A program made the translations under genes and the position numbers. Of a stretch of DNA of 64,000 nucleotides, positions 9,749-18,321 are shown one piece after another. The stretch comes from Catellatospora tritici (GTDB lineage: Bacteria; Actinomycetota; Actinomycetes; Mycobacteriales; Micromonosporaceae): assembly GCF_019083965.1 (NCBI RefSeq), contig NZ_JAHRCY010000004.1, forward strand, positions 265,236 to 329,235, read 5' to 3'. The notes under the pieces are model-generated. The model ran no database searches. It was not told the DNA's origin and was given only the letters and a program-made list of their open reading frames with translations. How positions within the stretch are numbered: the stretch's first letter is position 1; each line of letters starts with the position of its first letter.

Positions 9749-12700
9749 CCGACGTCGTCAGCGACCGCGAGGAACGCCTGCGCGCCCTGCTCGCCGCCCG
9801 CCAGGCCACCGCCGCCGCCCGCGTCCCGCAGCAGCGCGACCCGGCCGCGCCCGTCCGGCTGTCGGCCGCGCAGCACGCCATGTGGCTGCTGTGGCAGCTC
9901 GACCCGGACAGCCCCGCCTACCACGTGCCGGTGCCGCTGCGGCTGTCCGGACCACTGGACGAACCGGCGCTGCGCGCCGCGATCACCGACGTCGTCGCCC
10001 GCCACGACGTGCTGCGCACCGTCATCGGCGCCGACGGCGCGGTGACCCTGCGACCCGCTGAGGCCGTCCCGCTGCGCGGCGCGACCGTGCCCGAGTCCGA
10101 CCTGGACCGGCTCGCGGCCGAGGGCGACTGGGCCCCGTTCGCCCTGGACACGGCACCGCCGATGCGGGTGGCGCTGTGGTCGGCCGACGACGGCGACGAG
10201 CACCTGCTGCTGTTCACGTTCCACCACATCGCCATGGACGCCTGGTCGATCCGGCTGTTCCTGGACGAGCTGGCCGCCGCGTACACCGCCCGCATGCACG
10301 GCGGCCCGACCCCCACCGACCCGGCGCCCCAGTACGCCGACCTGCCGCCGCCGCCGACCGACCGCGTAGCCGCCGCCGTCGCCTGGTGGCGTGACCGGCT
10401 GACCGGCCTGCCCCCGGCACTGGACCTGCCGACCGACACCGCCCGCGACGCCCGCGTACGCCACGACGCCTGCCACGTGCCGGTACACGTCCCGGCCGAA
10501 CTGGCCGACCGGATGCGCGCCTACGCCCGCGAACACGGCTGCACCCCGTTCATGCTGCTGCTCGCCTCGTTGCAGGTGCTGCTGGCCCGGCTGTCCGGCA
10601 GCACCGACATCGCGATCGGCGTGCCCGAGGCGGGCCGCCACCACGCCGACAGCGAACGCGTGCTCGGCTCCTTCATCAACACCCTGGTGGTGCGCGGCGA
10701 CGTCACGCCCGACCGCACCGGGCGCCGGCTCGTCGCGGCCGCCCGTGACGCCGCCCTGGCCGCCTACGCCCATGCCGAGGCCCCGTTTGCGCAGGTCGTC
10801 GACGCCGTCGGCGCGCCCCGCACCCCCGGGCTGACCCCGCTGTTCCAGGTGCTGCTCAACGTCTATGACGCCGTCCCGGCGCCGCAGGGCTTCCCCGACC
10901 TGCGGGTGCGCGTGACCGAACCGCTGCCGCCGACGGCGAAGTTCGACCTGAGCTGGAACATCGAGGACCACGGGCCCGACGGCATGCACGGGCTGCTGGT
11001 CACCCGCCGCGACCTGATCGGCGGCGATACCGCGGCCCGCCTGGTCGCCTGGCACCTCGCGCTGCTGGACGGCATCCTGTCCGACCCGGACACGCCCGTG
11101 CAGGCGCTGCCGCTGGCCCCGGTCACCGCGCCGCTGCTGGCCGGACCGGATCCCGCAGCCGACCCGCGCCCCATGCACGCGCTGTTCGAACAGGCCGCCG
11201 ACCGCGATCCCGACGCGGTGGCCGTGGTCGGCCCGGACGGCGCCCGCACCTACGCCGAGCTGGACCGTAGCGCCAACCGGCTGGCCCACCGGCTGCTGGC
11301 CGCCGGGGTCGGCCCCGGCGACACCGTCGGCGTGCTGTGCGAACGCGGCACCGGCCTGGCGGCCGCGCTGCTCGGCGTGCTCAAGGCCGGAGCGGCGTAC
11401 GTGCCCCTCGATCCGGCCTACCCCACCGACCGGATCACCGCGATGCTCGCCGCGGCGGGCGCGCGGGTGGTGCTCACCGACGCCGACCTCGCCGGACGGG
11501 TCACCGGGGACGTGGCGACGGTCGTGGTCGACGCCCCGGCCGACGCCCCCGACCATCGGCCCGGGGTGACCGTCGGCGCCGGGGACCTGGTGTACGTCAT
11601 CTTCACCTCCGGCTCGACGGGCCAGCCCAAGGGTGTGGCCGTCGAACACGGGCAGCTCGTGCGCTACCTGGCCGGGGCGCTCGGACGGATGGGGCCGGAC
11701 CTCGGCTCGTACGCCCTGGTCTCCACGATCGCCGCCGACCTGGGACTGACCAACGTGTTCGGGGCGCTGGCCACCGGCGCCACCCTGCACCTCGTCGACC
11801 GCGAGGTCGCCACCGACCCGGTCGCGCTGGCCGCCTACCTGGCCGAGCACCCCGTGGACGTGCTCAAGTGCGTGCCCAGCCACCTGGAGATGCTGGCCGC
11901 GCACGGCGACCTGGCCGCGCTGCTGCCGCGCAGGCTGCTGCTGGTCGCCGGGGAACCATGCCCGTGGACGCTGGTGCACCGGATCCGGGCGCTGCGCCCC
12001 GACCTGGCCGTACAGAACTCGTACGGCCCCACCGAGACCACCGTCGCGGTGTTCATGTGTGACGTCGACGAGGTGCCTGAGCCGCGCCGCCACGGCGTCG
12101 TGCCACTGGGCCGCCCACTGCCCGGCGTGCGCTGCCACGTCACCGGCCCCGACGGCCGCCCCGTGCCCGTCGGGATGCCCGGCGAGCTGTGGATCGGCGG
12201 CCCGAGCGTGGCCCGCGGCTACGCCGGACGCGACGACCTGACCGCCGAACGGTTCGTGCCCGACCCGCTGGACGCCGCCGGACGCTGCTACCGCACCGGC
12301 GACCGGGTCCAGCTCATGCCCGACGGCGAGGTCAGGTTCCTCGGCCGCCTCGACGACCAGGTAAAGGTACGCGGGTTCCGGATCGAGCTCGGTGAGGTCG
12401 CCGCCGCCCTGCGCGACGCGCCGGGCGTGGCCGAGGCCGCGGTGCTGCCCGTCGGTGAGGCGCACCAGCGTCGCCTGGTCGCCTGGATCGCACCGCAGAC
12501 CGCCGACCCGGCCGCCGTCCGGGCGGCGCTACGGGCCCGGCTGCCGGAGTACATGCTGCCCTCGGCCCTGGTCACGCTGCCCGCGCTGCCGCTGACCCCA
12601 AACGGCAAGGTCGACCGGGCGGCCCTGCCGGTGCCCGACAGCCGGGGCGGCGCCGGTGACGGCGGCCCGCCGCAGACCGCGTACGAGCAGCGGGTGGCGC

Positions 12701-15108
12701 AGGTGTGGCAGGCGATCCTCGGCGTCGACACCGTCGGCCGCGACGACGACTTCTTCGCCCTCGGCGGCGACTCGTTCCAGGCGGTCCGGGCCGTCCGCGA
12801 CATCGACCCCGGCCTGCGCGTCATCGACCTGTTCACCGCCTCGACCGTCCGCGACCTCGGCGCGCTGCTGCAGTCTCGCGCCGAAGGAGGCGACACGGCC
12901 GCCGGGCTGCTGCACCGCCTCGGCGGCCCGCCCGCCGGGACTGCCGCGGACCTGACGGTGGTGTGCGTGCCCTACGGCGGCGGCTCGGCCGCCGCGTACC
13001 GGCCGCTGGCCGAGGCGCTCGGCCCGAAGGTCGCCACCCTGGCCGCCGAGCTGCCCGGACACGACCCGGCCCGCCCGGACGAACCCCTGCTCGCCCTCGA
13101 CGAGCTGGTCGACCGGCTGGCCGACGAGGTGATCGCCACCGTGTCCGGCCCGTTGCTCGTATACGGCCACTGCGTCGGCACCGCCGTGGCCACCGCCCTG
13201 GCCCGACGCCTGGAGGCACGCGGGATCACGCTGGTCGGCCTGGTCGTCGGCGGCGCGTTCCCCGCCGCACGGCTGCCCGGACGGCTGTCGGCGCTGGTCA
13301 ACCGCATCCTGCCCACCGACCGGATGGTGTCGGACCGGTCCTACCGCGACTGGCTGCGCCTGATCGGGGGCATGGAGGACCTCGACGAGGCCGAGACCGA
13401 CCGGATGATGCTCAGCCTGCGCCACGACGCGCGCCAGTCCGAGGACTGGTTCACCGCCGAGCTGACCCGCCCGCAGCCGCAGCCGCTCACTGCCCCGGTG
13501 CTGTGCGTGGTCGGCGAACGCGACCGCAGCACCGAGCTCTACCAGGAGCGCCACCTGGAATGGGCGGCGTTCGCGCCGCGGGTGGAGCTGGCGACCATCC
13601 CGCGGGCCGGGCACTACTTCGTCAAACACCAGGCGGGGCAGCTCGCCGCGATCATCGGGGAGCGGGTGGCGGCCTGGCGGGCGGGCCGGCTGCCGTCGCC
13701 GCGTACCGCCGACGGGGCCGTGCACGGCTCCCGGATGCGCCACGACCTGCGCGCCTTCTACACCGTCGCGTTCGGTCAGACCGTGTCCCTGGTCGGCTCG
13801 GCGATCGGGTCGTTCGCGCTCGGCGTGTGGGCGTACCAGCGCAGTGGCCGCACCTTCGACTATGCCCTGGTCACCATGCTCGCGATGCTGCCCACGATCG
13901 CGTTCCTGCCGGTCGGCGGGGCGCTGGCCGACCGGCTAGACCGCCGTCGCATCATGTTCGTCTGCGACGGGCTGTCGGCCCTGGTCATGCTGGTGCTGGC
14001 CCTGCTGCTGTGGCGCGATCAGTTGAGCCTGGCGGTGGTGGCGTTGGCGGCAGGGCTCGGCTCGACGATCACGGCGTTCCACCGCCCGGCCTGGCTGGCG
14101 GCGGTCGCGCAGCTGGTGCCCAAGCCGTACCTCACCCAGGCCAACGCCCTCGCCCAGCTCGGCACCGGGATCGGCATGCTGCTCGCGCCGCTGGCGGGCG
14201 GCGCCCTGATCGTGGCGGTCGGCCTGCCGTGGGTGGTCGCGCTGGACGTGGCCTCGTTCATGATCGGTCTGCTGACGCTGCTGGCGGTGCGGTTCCCGGA
14301 CCGGCTGTTCCGGCGCCGCGACGAGACGTTGCAGCAGGCGCTGCTCGGCGGCTGGCGGTACCTCACCCGCCGCCGCCCGCTCATGGTCATGATCGTGTAC
14401 TTCATGCTGGTGAACTACCTGTTCACCGTCGCCCTGGTGGCCTCCACCCCGATGGTGCTGGCGTTCGGCGACGCCGGTGACCTCGGTCTGGTGACCGCGG
14501 CCAGCGGCGCCGGGGCGGCCCTGGGCAGCCTCGTCATGCTCGTCTGGGGCGGCACCCGGCGACGGGCCACCGGAATGGTCGGCTTCGTCATCGGCGTGGG
14601 CCTGGGCGTCGCGCTGATGGGGCTGCGCCCGTCCGTGGTGCTGATCTGCGCCGGTGCCCTGCTCTGGTGGGCCAGCCTGAGCATCCTCAACGCCCACTGG
14701 ATGGCGATGATCCAGCTGAAGGTGGGGCTGGAACTGCAGGGCCGGGTGCTGGCCACCAACCAGATGCTGGCGGTGGCCATGACACCGCTGGCGTTCGTGA
14801 CCGCGCCGCTGGTCGCCGACCACGTGTTCACGCCGCTGCTGGACACCGGCGGTGCGCTGGCGGGCAGTCTCGGCCCGGTACTCGGCGTCGGGCCGGGCCG
14901 GGGCATGGGTCTGCTGCTGCTCGTGGCCGGGGTGGCCCTGGTGCTGCTCGGCATCGCCGGGCTGCGCTACCGGCCGCTGGCCAGGATGGAGGACGCGCTG
15001 CCCAACGCGACCACGGGCGCGGAGATCCCCGACGACCTCGACGGGGTCCAGGCCGAGGCGGACCGGGCATTGGCCGTCCAGGCCGGGGCGGCGGCGGGGC
15101 GTCCGTGA
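9745..15108 (+). CDS. NRPS termination module fused to an MFS exporter (C-A-T-TE-MFS)
   Basis: A 1787-residue fusion. C domain (FHHIAMDAWS, H160/H161/D165), A3 (FTSGSTGQPKG; AADLGLTNVFG; SYGPTETT), carrier T (FALGGDSF, Ser1010), thioesterase about 1055-1310, then a major-facilitator transporter about 1331-1770 with roughly twelve hydrophobic segments and the loop motif GGALADRLDRRR. The TE elbow is GHCVG, so the nucleophile is Cys1143 instead of Ser; the acid lies in VVGERDRS and the base is His1290 (RAGHYF). Hand-aligned A3 pocket residues begin D-L-T-K, the start shared by Asp- and Asn-activating domains, so an Asp/Asn-like third residue is suggested. The TE would release a tripeptide (or a derivative) and the fused transporter would export it. 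Start ATG 9745 overlaps the upstream stop. NRPS/MFS fusions are known, but combining one with a Cys-TE is unusual. Confidence 0.93.
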   Translation: MTDVVSDREERLRALLAARQATAAARVPQQRDPAAPVRLSAAQHAMWLLWQLDPDSPAYHVPVPLRLSGPLDEPALRAAITDVVARHDVLRTVIGADGAVTLRPAEAVPLRGATVPESDLDRLAAEGDWAPFALDTAPPMRVALWSADDGDEHLLLFTFHHIAMDAWSIRLFLDELAAAYTARMHGGPTPTDPAPQYADLPPPPTDRVAAAVAWWRDRLTGLPPALDLPTDTARDARVRHDACHVPVHVPAELADRMRAYAREHGCTPFMLLLASLQVLLARLSGSTDIAIGVPEAGRHHADSERVLGSFINTLVVRGDVTPDRTGRRLVAAARDAALAAYAHAEAPFAQVVDAVGAPRTPGLTPLFQVLLNVYDAVPAPQGFPDLRVRVTEPLPPTAKFDLSWNIEDHGPDGMHGLLVTRRDLIGGDTAARLVAWHLALLDGILSDPDTPVQALPLAPVTAPLLAGPDPAADPRPMHALFEQAADRDPDAVAVVGPDGARTYAELDRSANRLAHRLLAAGVGPGDTVGVLCERGTGLAAALLGVLKAGAAYVPLDPAYPTDRITAMLAAAGARVVLTDADLAGRVTGDVATVVVDAPADAPDHRPGVTVGAGDLVYVIFTSGSTGQPKGVAVEHGQLVRYLAGALGRMGPDLGSYALVSTIAADLGLTNVFGALATGATLHLVDREVATDPVALAAYLAEHPVDVLKCVPSHLEMLAAHGDLAALLPRRLLLVAGEPCPWTLVHRIRALRPDLAVQNSYGPTETTVAVFMCDVDEVPEPRRHGVVPLGRPLPGVRCHVTGPDGRPVPVGMPGELWIGGPSVARGYAGRDDLTAERFVPDPLDAAGRCYRTGDRVQLMPDGEVRFLGRLDDQVKVRGFRIELGEVAAALRDAPGVAEAAVLPVGEAHQRRLVAWIAPQTADPAAVRAALRARLPEYMLPSALVTLPALPLTPNGKVDRAALPVPDSRGGAGDGGPPQTAYEQRVAQVWQAILGVDTVGRDDDFFALGGDSFQAVRAVRDIDPGLRVIDLFTASTVRDLGALLQSRAEGGDTAAGLLHRLGGPPAGTAADLTVVCVPYGGGSAAAYRPLAEALGPKVATLAAELPGHDPARPDEPLLALDELVDRLADEVIATVSGPLLVYGHCVGTAVATALARRLEARGITLVGLVVGGAFPAARLPGRLSALVNRILPTDRMVSDRSYRDWLRLIGGMEDLDEAETDRMMLSLRHDARQSEDWFTAELTRPQPQPLTAPVLCVVGERDRSTELYQERHLEWAAFAPRVELATIPRAGHYFVKHQAGQLAAIIGERVAAWRAGRLPSPRTADGAVHGSRMRHDLRAFYTVAFGQTVSLVGSAIGSFALGVWAYQRSGRTFDYALVTMLAMLPTIAFLPVGGALADRLDRRRIMFVCDGLSALVMLVLALLLWRDQLSLAVVALAAGLGSTITAFHRPAWLAAVAQLVPKPYLTQANALAQLGTGIGMLLAPLAGGALIVAVGLPWVVALDVASFMIGLLTLLAVRFPDRLFRRRDETLQQALLGGWRYLTRRRPLMVMIVYFMLVNYLFTVALVASTPMVLAFGDAGDLGLVTAASGAGAALGSLVMLVWGGTRRRATGMVGFVIGVGLGVALMGLRPSVVLICAGALLWWASLSILNAHWMAMIQLKVGLELQGRVLATNQMLAVAMTPLAFVTAPLVADHVFTPLLDTGGALAGSLGPVLGVGPGRGMGLLLLVAGVALVLLGIAGLRYRPLARMEDALPNATTGAEIPDDLDGVQAEADRALAVQAGAAAGRP

Positions 15109-15176
15109 TCTGACATCCATCAAGCTGAATGTTTTGACGATACTGAAGGCCCTCGTCCCTCACTGTAGGAGTCTTC

Positions 15177-16244
15177 ATGAAGGTCAAGACCTGGGTGGCC
15201 AGAGCCGCGACGGTCCTGCTGACCGCCGCCGCCGCGGCCACCGTGGCGGGCGCGCCGGCGCAGGCCGCCGTGCCTGACAAGTTCGGGTTCGCGCTGTGGT
15301 CCGGCGGTGTCGTCTCGCAGGCGGTGCCGTCGACCACGTCGGTCACCCCCGGCGTGCCCGGCCGGTGGACGGTCAAGTTCCCCGGCCAGGGCATCGCCGG
15401 TGGCGTCGTGCACGTCACCGCCGTGCACGACGCGCTCACCAGCCCCAACGGCCGCTTCTGTCAGGCCGAGAGCTGGGGCCCGGACACGTCGCTGCCGCCC
15501 AACGAGATCGTCAAGGTCGCCTGCTACCGCACCACCGGCGTGCTCGACCCCGCCCCGGGCTTCTCGGTCCAGTTCGCACGCAGCTCCGGCGGCATCGGCG
15601 GCGGCCTCTACGGCTACATGTACAACAACGCCGCCTGCGGCATCATCACCAACTACACCACGCTCGGCTTCGGCACCACCTGCACCCATGTCGGTATCGG
15701 CCAGTACTCGATCGCGTTCACCGGCCTGGGCACCCCCGGGCCGCAGGACGGCGGCATCCAGGTGACCGCGGTCAACGCCGCCGCGGCCGCCCGCTGCAAG
15801 GTCGCCAGCTTCCAGTCCTCGCCCAACGGGCAGTTCTTCCGCATCCTGTGCTACAACCACCTCGGTGCGCTGGCCGACAACGCGTTCACCTCGACGTACC
15901 AGTTCAAGCGGTCGCTGTACGGCCCGGCCTTCCCGCCCAACCGCTTCGGCTACATCTGGAACGTGCCCGGCGCAGGCCCGGCGTCGACGAACTACAACTC
16001 GATCTTCGGCAGCAATGGCCTGAGCGCGGGCCCGCCGGTGTGGACCATCAAGTACTACCAGCTCGCGGCCAGCCTGCCCGGCAACTCCCAGGCCACCGCG
16101 TACGGCACCACGCCGTCGTTCTGCGGCTTGCACAAGCCCTGGTCGATCGCGGGAACCGACATCCTGGTGCTGGTCAACTGCTTCGACAACGCCGGTAACC
16201 CGATCGACTCCGGCTTCTTCAGCAGCTACTCGTCCCAGGCCTGA
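15177..16244 (+). CDS. Secreted protein of unknown function with three internal repeats
   Basis: A 355-residue exported protein. It starts MKVKTWVARAATVLLTAAAA with a Sec signal peptide cleaved after AQA (about residue 31). I do not recognise the family. The mature part looks like three copies of a roughly 105-residue unit, starting near residues 34, 145 and 255. Each opens with an aromatic FGF/YGY/FGY-type strand and contains a VTAV-like strand, a Cys in a CQA/CKV/CGL context, a second Cys in V-x-C-Y/F and a final D-x-x-F. The paired cysteines suggest one disulfide per repeat, and the spacing suggests an extracellular beta-sandwich tandem. ATG 15177 follows AGGAG by 5 nt. It lies 68 nt after the NRPS gene and probably has its own promoter. 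A strong terminator follows. Confidence 0.75.
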   Translation: MKVKTWVARAATVLLTAAAAATVAGAPAQAAVPDKFGFALWSGGVVSQAVPSTTSVTPGVPGRWTVKFPGQGIAGGVVHVTAVHDALTSPNGRFCQAESWGPDTSLPPNEIVKVACYRTTGVLDPAPGFSVQFARSSGGIGGGLYGYMYNNAACGIITNYTTLGFGTTCTHVGIGQYSIAFTGLGTPGPQDGGIQVTAVNAAAAARCKVASFQSSPNGQFFRILCYNHLGALADNAFTSTYQFKRSLYGPAFPPNRFGYIWNVPGAGPASTNYNSIFGSNGLSAGPPVWTIKYYQLAASLPGNSQATAYGTTPSFCGLHKPWSIAGTDILVLVNCFDNAGNPIDSGFFSSYSSQA

Positions 16245-16255
16245 TCGGACGTTCA

Positions 16256-16290
16256 CCACGCGTGCCGCCCTACCCGGGCGGCACGCGTGG
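16256..16290. terminator. Hairpin terminator after secreted repeat protein
   Basis: Arms 16256-16270 and 16276-16290 pair over 15 bp (CCACGCGTGCCGCCC) around a 5-nt loop, 12 nt beyond the stop codon. Confidence 0.8.
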
Positions 16291-16353
16291 ACCTTCACGT
16301 TCGTGAATGTTTCTGGCAGCATGTGCGCACCCCCTACCCCTTGGGAGAGCCAC

Positions 16354-17136
16354 ATGCCGTTCCCGCTCCGCGCCGCCGTACCCCTGCTGGCGGCCCTCTC
16401 CTTCGTCCTGCTCGGCGCACCCGCCCACGCCGCCGCGCCCACCTACACCGCCCTCGGCGACTCCTACGCCTCCGGCACCGGCACCCGCGAGTACTTCGAC
16501 ACAACGTGCCAGCGCTCCTCGTACGCCTATCCGGTCCTCGACGCCGCCCGCCTCGGCGCCACGCTCACCTTCGCCGCCTGCGCCGGTGCGAAGATTCCCG
16601 ACGTCCTCAACAAGCAGCTGGGCAGCCTCAACGCCGGGACCCGGTACGTCACGGTCAGCGCGGGCGGCAACGACATCGGCTGGTCCTCGGTGATCGTCCA
16701 GTGCGCCAAGCCCTGGCCCTACACCTGCTGGGGTCAGATCGACACCGCCGAGAACTACATCCGCAACACCCTGCCCGGCCAGCTCGACGGGCTGTACGAC
16801 CGCATCCGCTCCCTGGCCCCGAACGCGACCGTGGCCGTGGTCGGCTACCCGCGCCTGTTCAACGGCGAGGAGTGCAACGTCATCGCCCGCATCTCGCCCG
16901 GAGAGCAGACCGAACTCAACGCGGCCGCCGACCTGCTCGCGACCACCATCAAGGCCAGGGCCACCGCGCACGGCTTCGTCTTCGTCGACGCGCGTGGTCC
17001 CTTCACCGGACACGCTGTCTGCGACGACGTCGAATGGCTCAACGGCACGTCGCTGCCGACGGGGGAGTCCTACCACCCGAACCGGTCCGGCCACGTCGGT
17101 TACGCGGGCATCGTGGAGACCGCGCTGCGGGCCTGA
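16354..17136 (+). CDS. Secreted SGNH/GDSL-family esterase
   Basis: A 260-residue exported hydrolase of the SGNH superfamily. The signal peptide (residues 1 to about 25) ends at AHA-AA. Block I is ALGDSYASGTG with nucleophile Ser37. Block III is SAGGNDIGW (oxyanion Asn). Block V is SYHPNRSGH near residue 240, giving the catalytic Asp/His pair. Several Cys pairs fit an extracellular enzyme of the streptomycete lipase/esterase type. It should hydrolyse acyl esters outside the cell; the substrate is not evident. ATG 16354 is chosen over an upstream in-frame ATG at 16303 because GGGAG precedes it and the signal peptide starts there. Both sides carry hairpin terminators, so it is monocistronic. Confidence 0.9.
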   Translation: MPFPLRAAVPLLAALSFVLLGAPAHAAAPTYTALGDSYASGTGTREYFDTTCQRSSYAYPVLDAARLGATLTFAACAGAKIPDVLNKQLGSLNAGTRYVTVSAGGNDIGWSSVIVQCAKPWPYTCWGQIDTAENYIRNTLPGQLDGLYDRIRSLAPNATVAVVGYPRLFNGEECNVIARISPGEQTELNAAADLLATTIKARATAHGFVFVDARGPFTGHAVCDDVEWLNGTSLPTGESYHPNRSGHVGYAGIVETALRA

Positions 17137-17158
17137 CGTCCAGGGCCCATGACGCTCA

Positions 17159-17202
17159 GGGCCCCGCTGTGGCGGACCTGTAGGTCGGCTGTAGCGGGGC
17201 CC
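17159..17202. terminator. Nested hairpin terminator after SGNH esterase
   Basis: Outer 10-bp arms (GGGCCCCGCT at 17159-17168 and its complement at 17193-17202) enclose a second short stem GACCT/AGGTC. It lies 22 nt beyond the stop codon. Confidence 0.6.
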
Positions 17203-17239
17203 GGCAGGATGGCGGCACAACTCGACGAGAGGGCCGGGC

Positions 17240-18232
17240 ATGCGCGCCAGGATCGGAATTCGGCTGCTGGCGGTGCTGGCCGCCATCGCCACGGTGACGG
17301 CGCTGCCGGTCCCGGCGCAGGCCGCGGACCGCGTGCTGCGGGTCTACAACAACAACATCGAGAACCTGGTGGTCAACAACTCCGACGGGTCCTGCACCCG
17401 CATCTCGGGACCGGACCACCTGACCTCGATGCTCGTCGACGACGCGGGCCACACCGGCACCAGCGGGGTCAAGGCGCCCGACATCCTCATCGTGCAGCAG
17501 ATCCGCGGTACCGGCCAGGCCACCGCGTACGCCGACCAGCTGTCGGCAAAGTTCGGGCTGCCCGCCGGGACGTACCAAGCGATCGTGGTCTGGGACGACC
17601 CCGAGCCGTGGGGCAGCACCCACAAGTGCGACGACCAGTCCCTCGGCGACCTGAAGAAGAAGCAGACCAACGGCATCATCTACCACTCCGGGCGACTGTC
17701 CCTGACCGGTGTGTCGAAGTACTGGAGCGCGGGCTGGCTCAAGCCCGGCACCGCCTACGCCGACGGCGCCGGGTGCACCCTGTACAAGCCGCCGAACGCC
17801 GACCCCGACACCACCGACCAGTACAAGTGGAAGCGCACCAGCGCCATCGCCGCCCGGTTCACCATCAAGGAGACCGGCACCAGCGTCTTCGCCGCGACCA
17901 TGCATCTGCCGCAGGAGAACCGCCAGAACGCCTGCGCGGGCGACGGCGACAAGGGCATCGGCGCCACCGGCATCCACCTCGGTGTCGATGCGACCGACCT
18001 GATGAACGCCTCCACGATCCGGATCGTCGGCATCGACGCCAACCGCACCGGCATCCCGGCGAGCACGCTCAGCGGATACGGCATGAACGGCTACGGCACC
18101 GCCGCGACCAACGGGTCCAGCAAGATCGACTATCTGTTCGTGCGAGGCACGGTCCAGGCCTCGCCGGTCGGGTACACGGTCGCTTCCACCAAGTCCAACC
18201 ACAAGGCTCTGTACGGGTTCATCACCTTCTGA
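17240..18232 (+). CDS. Secreted endonuclease/exonuclease/phosphatase-family protein
   Basis: A 330-residue exported protein. The signal peptide ends at AQA-AD (about residue 30). The mature part has the order of the DNase I-like EEP superfamily: VYNNNIENL (metal-binding Asn), an ILIVQQIRG strand where many members have a catalytic Glu but Gln-Gln occurs here, NGIIYHSGR, ATMHLPQENRQ (catalytic His region), IVGIDANR (Asp/Asn pair), SSKIDYLFVRG and the final SNHKALYGF (catalytic His). Substrates in the family include nucleic acids, phosphoinositides and sphingomyelin; none can be assigned. The QQ in place of a Glu-containing motif weakens confidence in canonical metal catalysis. ATG 17240 is preceded by only a weak GAGAGG. 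Confidence 0.85.
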   Translation: MRARIGIRLLAVLAAIATVTALPVPAQAADRVLRVYNNNIENLVVNNSDGSCTRISGPDHLTSMLVDDAGHTGTSGVKAPDILIVQQIRGTGQATAYADQLSAKFGLPAGTYQAIVVWDDPEPWGSTHKCDDQSLGDLKKKQTNGIIYHSGRLSLTGVSKYWSAGWLKPGTAYADGAGCTLYKPPNADPDTTDQYKWKRTSAIAARFTIKETGTSVFAATMHLPQENRQNACAGDGDKGIGATGIHLGVDATDLMNASTIRIVGIDANRTGIPASTLSGYGMNGYGTAATNGSSKIDYLFVRGTVQASPVGYTVASTKSNHKALYGFITF

Positions 18233-18321
18233 GACCCGGCCTGCCGCGGCGGGTGGGAGCCGACCATCGCGAACTCGATGCCCCTGACGGTTTCCGTGGC
18301 GCTGACGGTACGGTCGCCGGC

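Noticed and set aside
9313..12465. 1050-residue minus-strand ORF across the NRPS genes
   Set aside because: Antisense shadow of clear C, A and T domains; high GC keeps such frames open.
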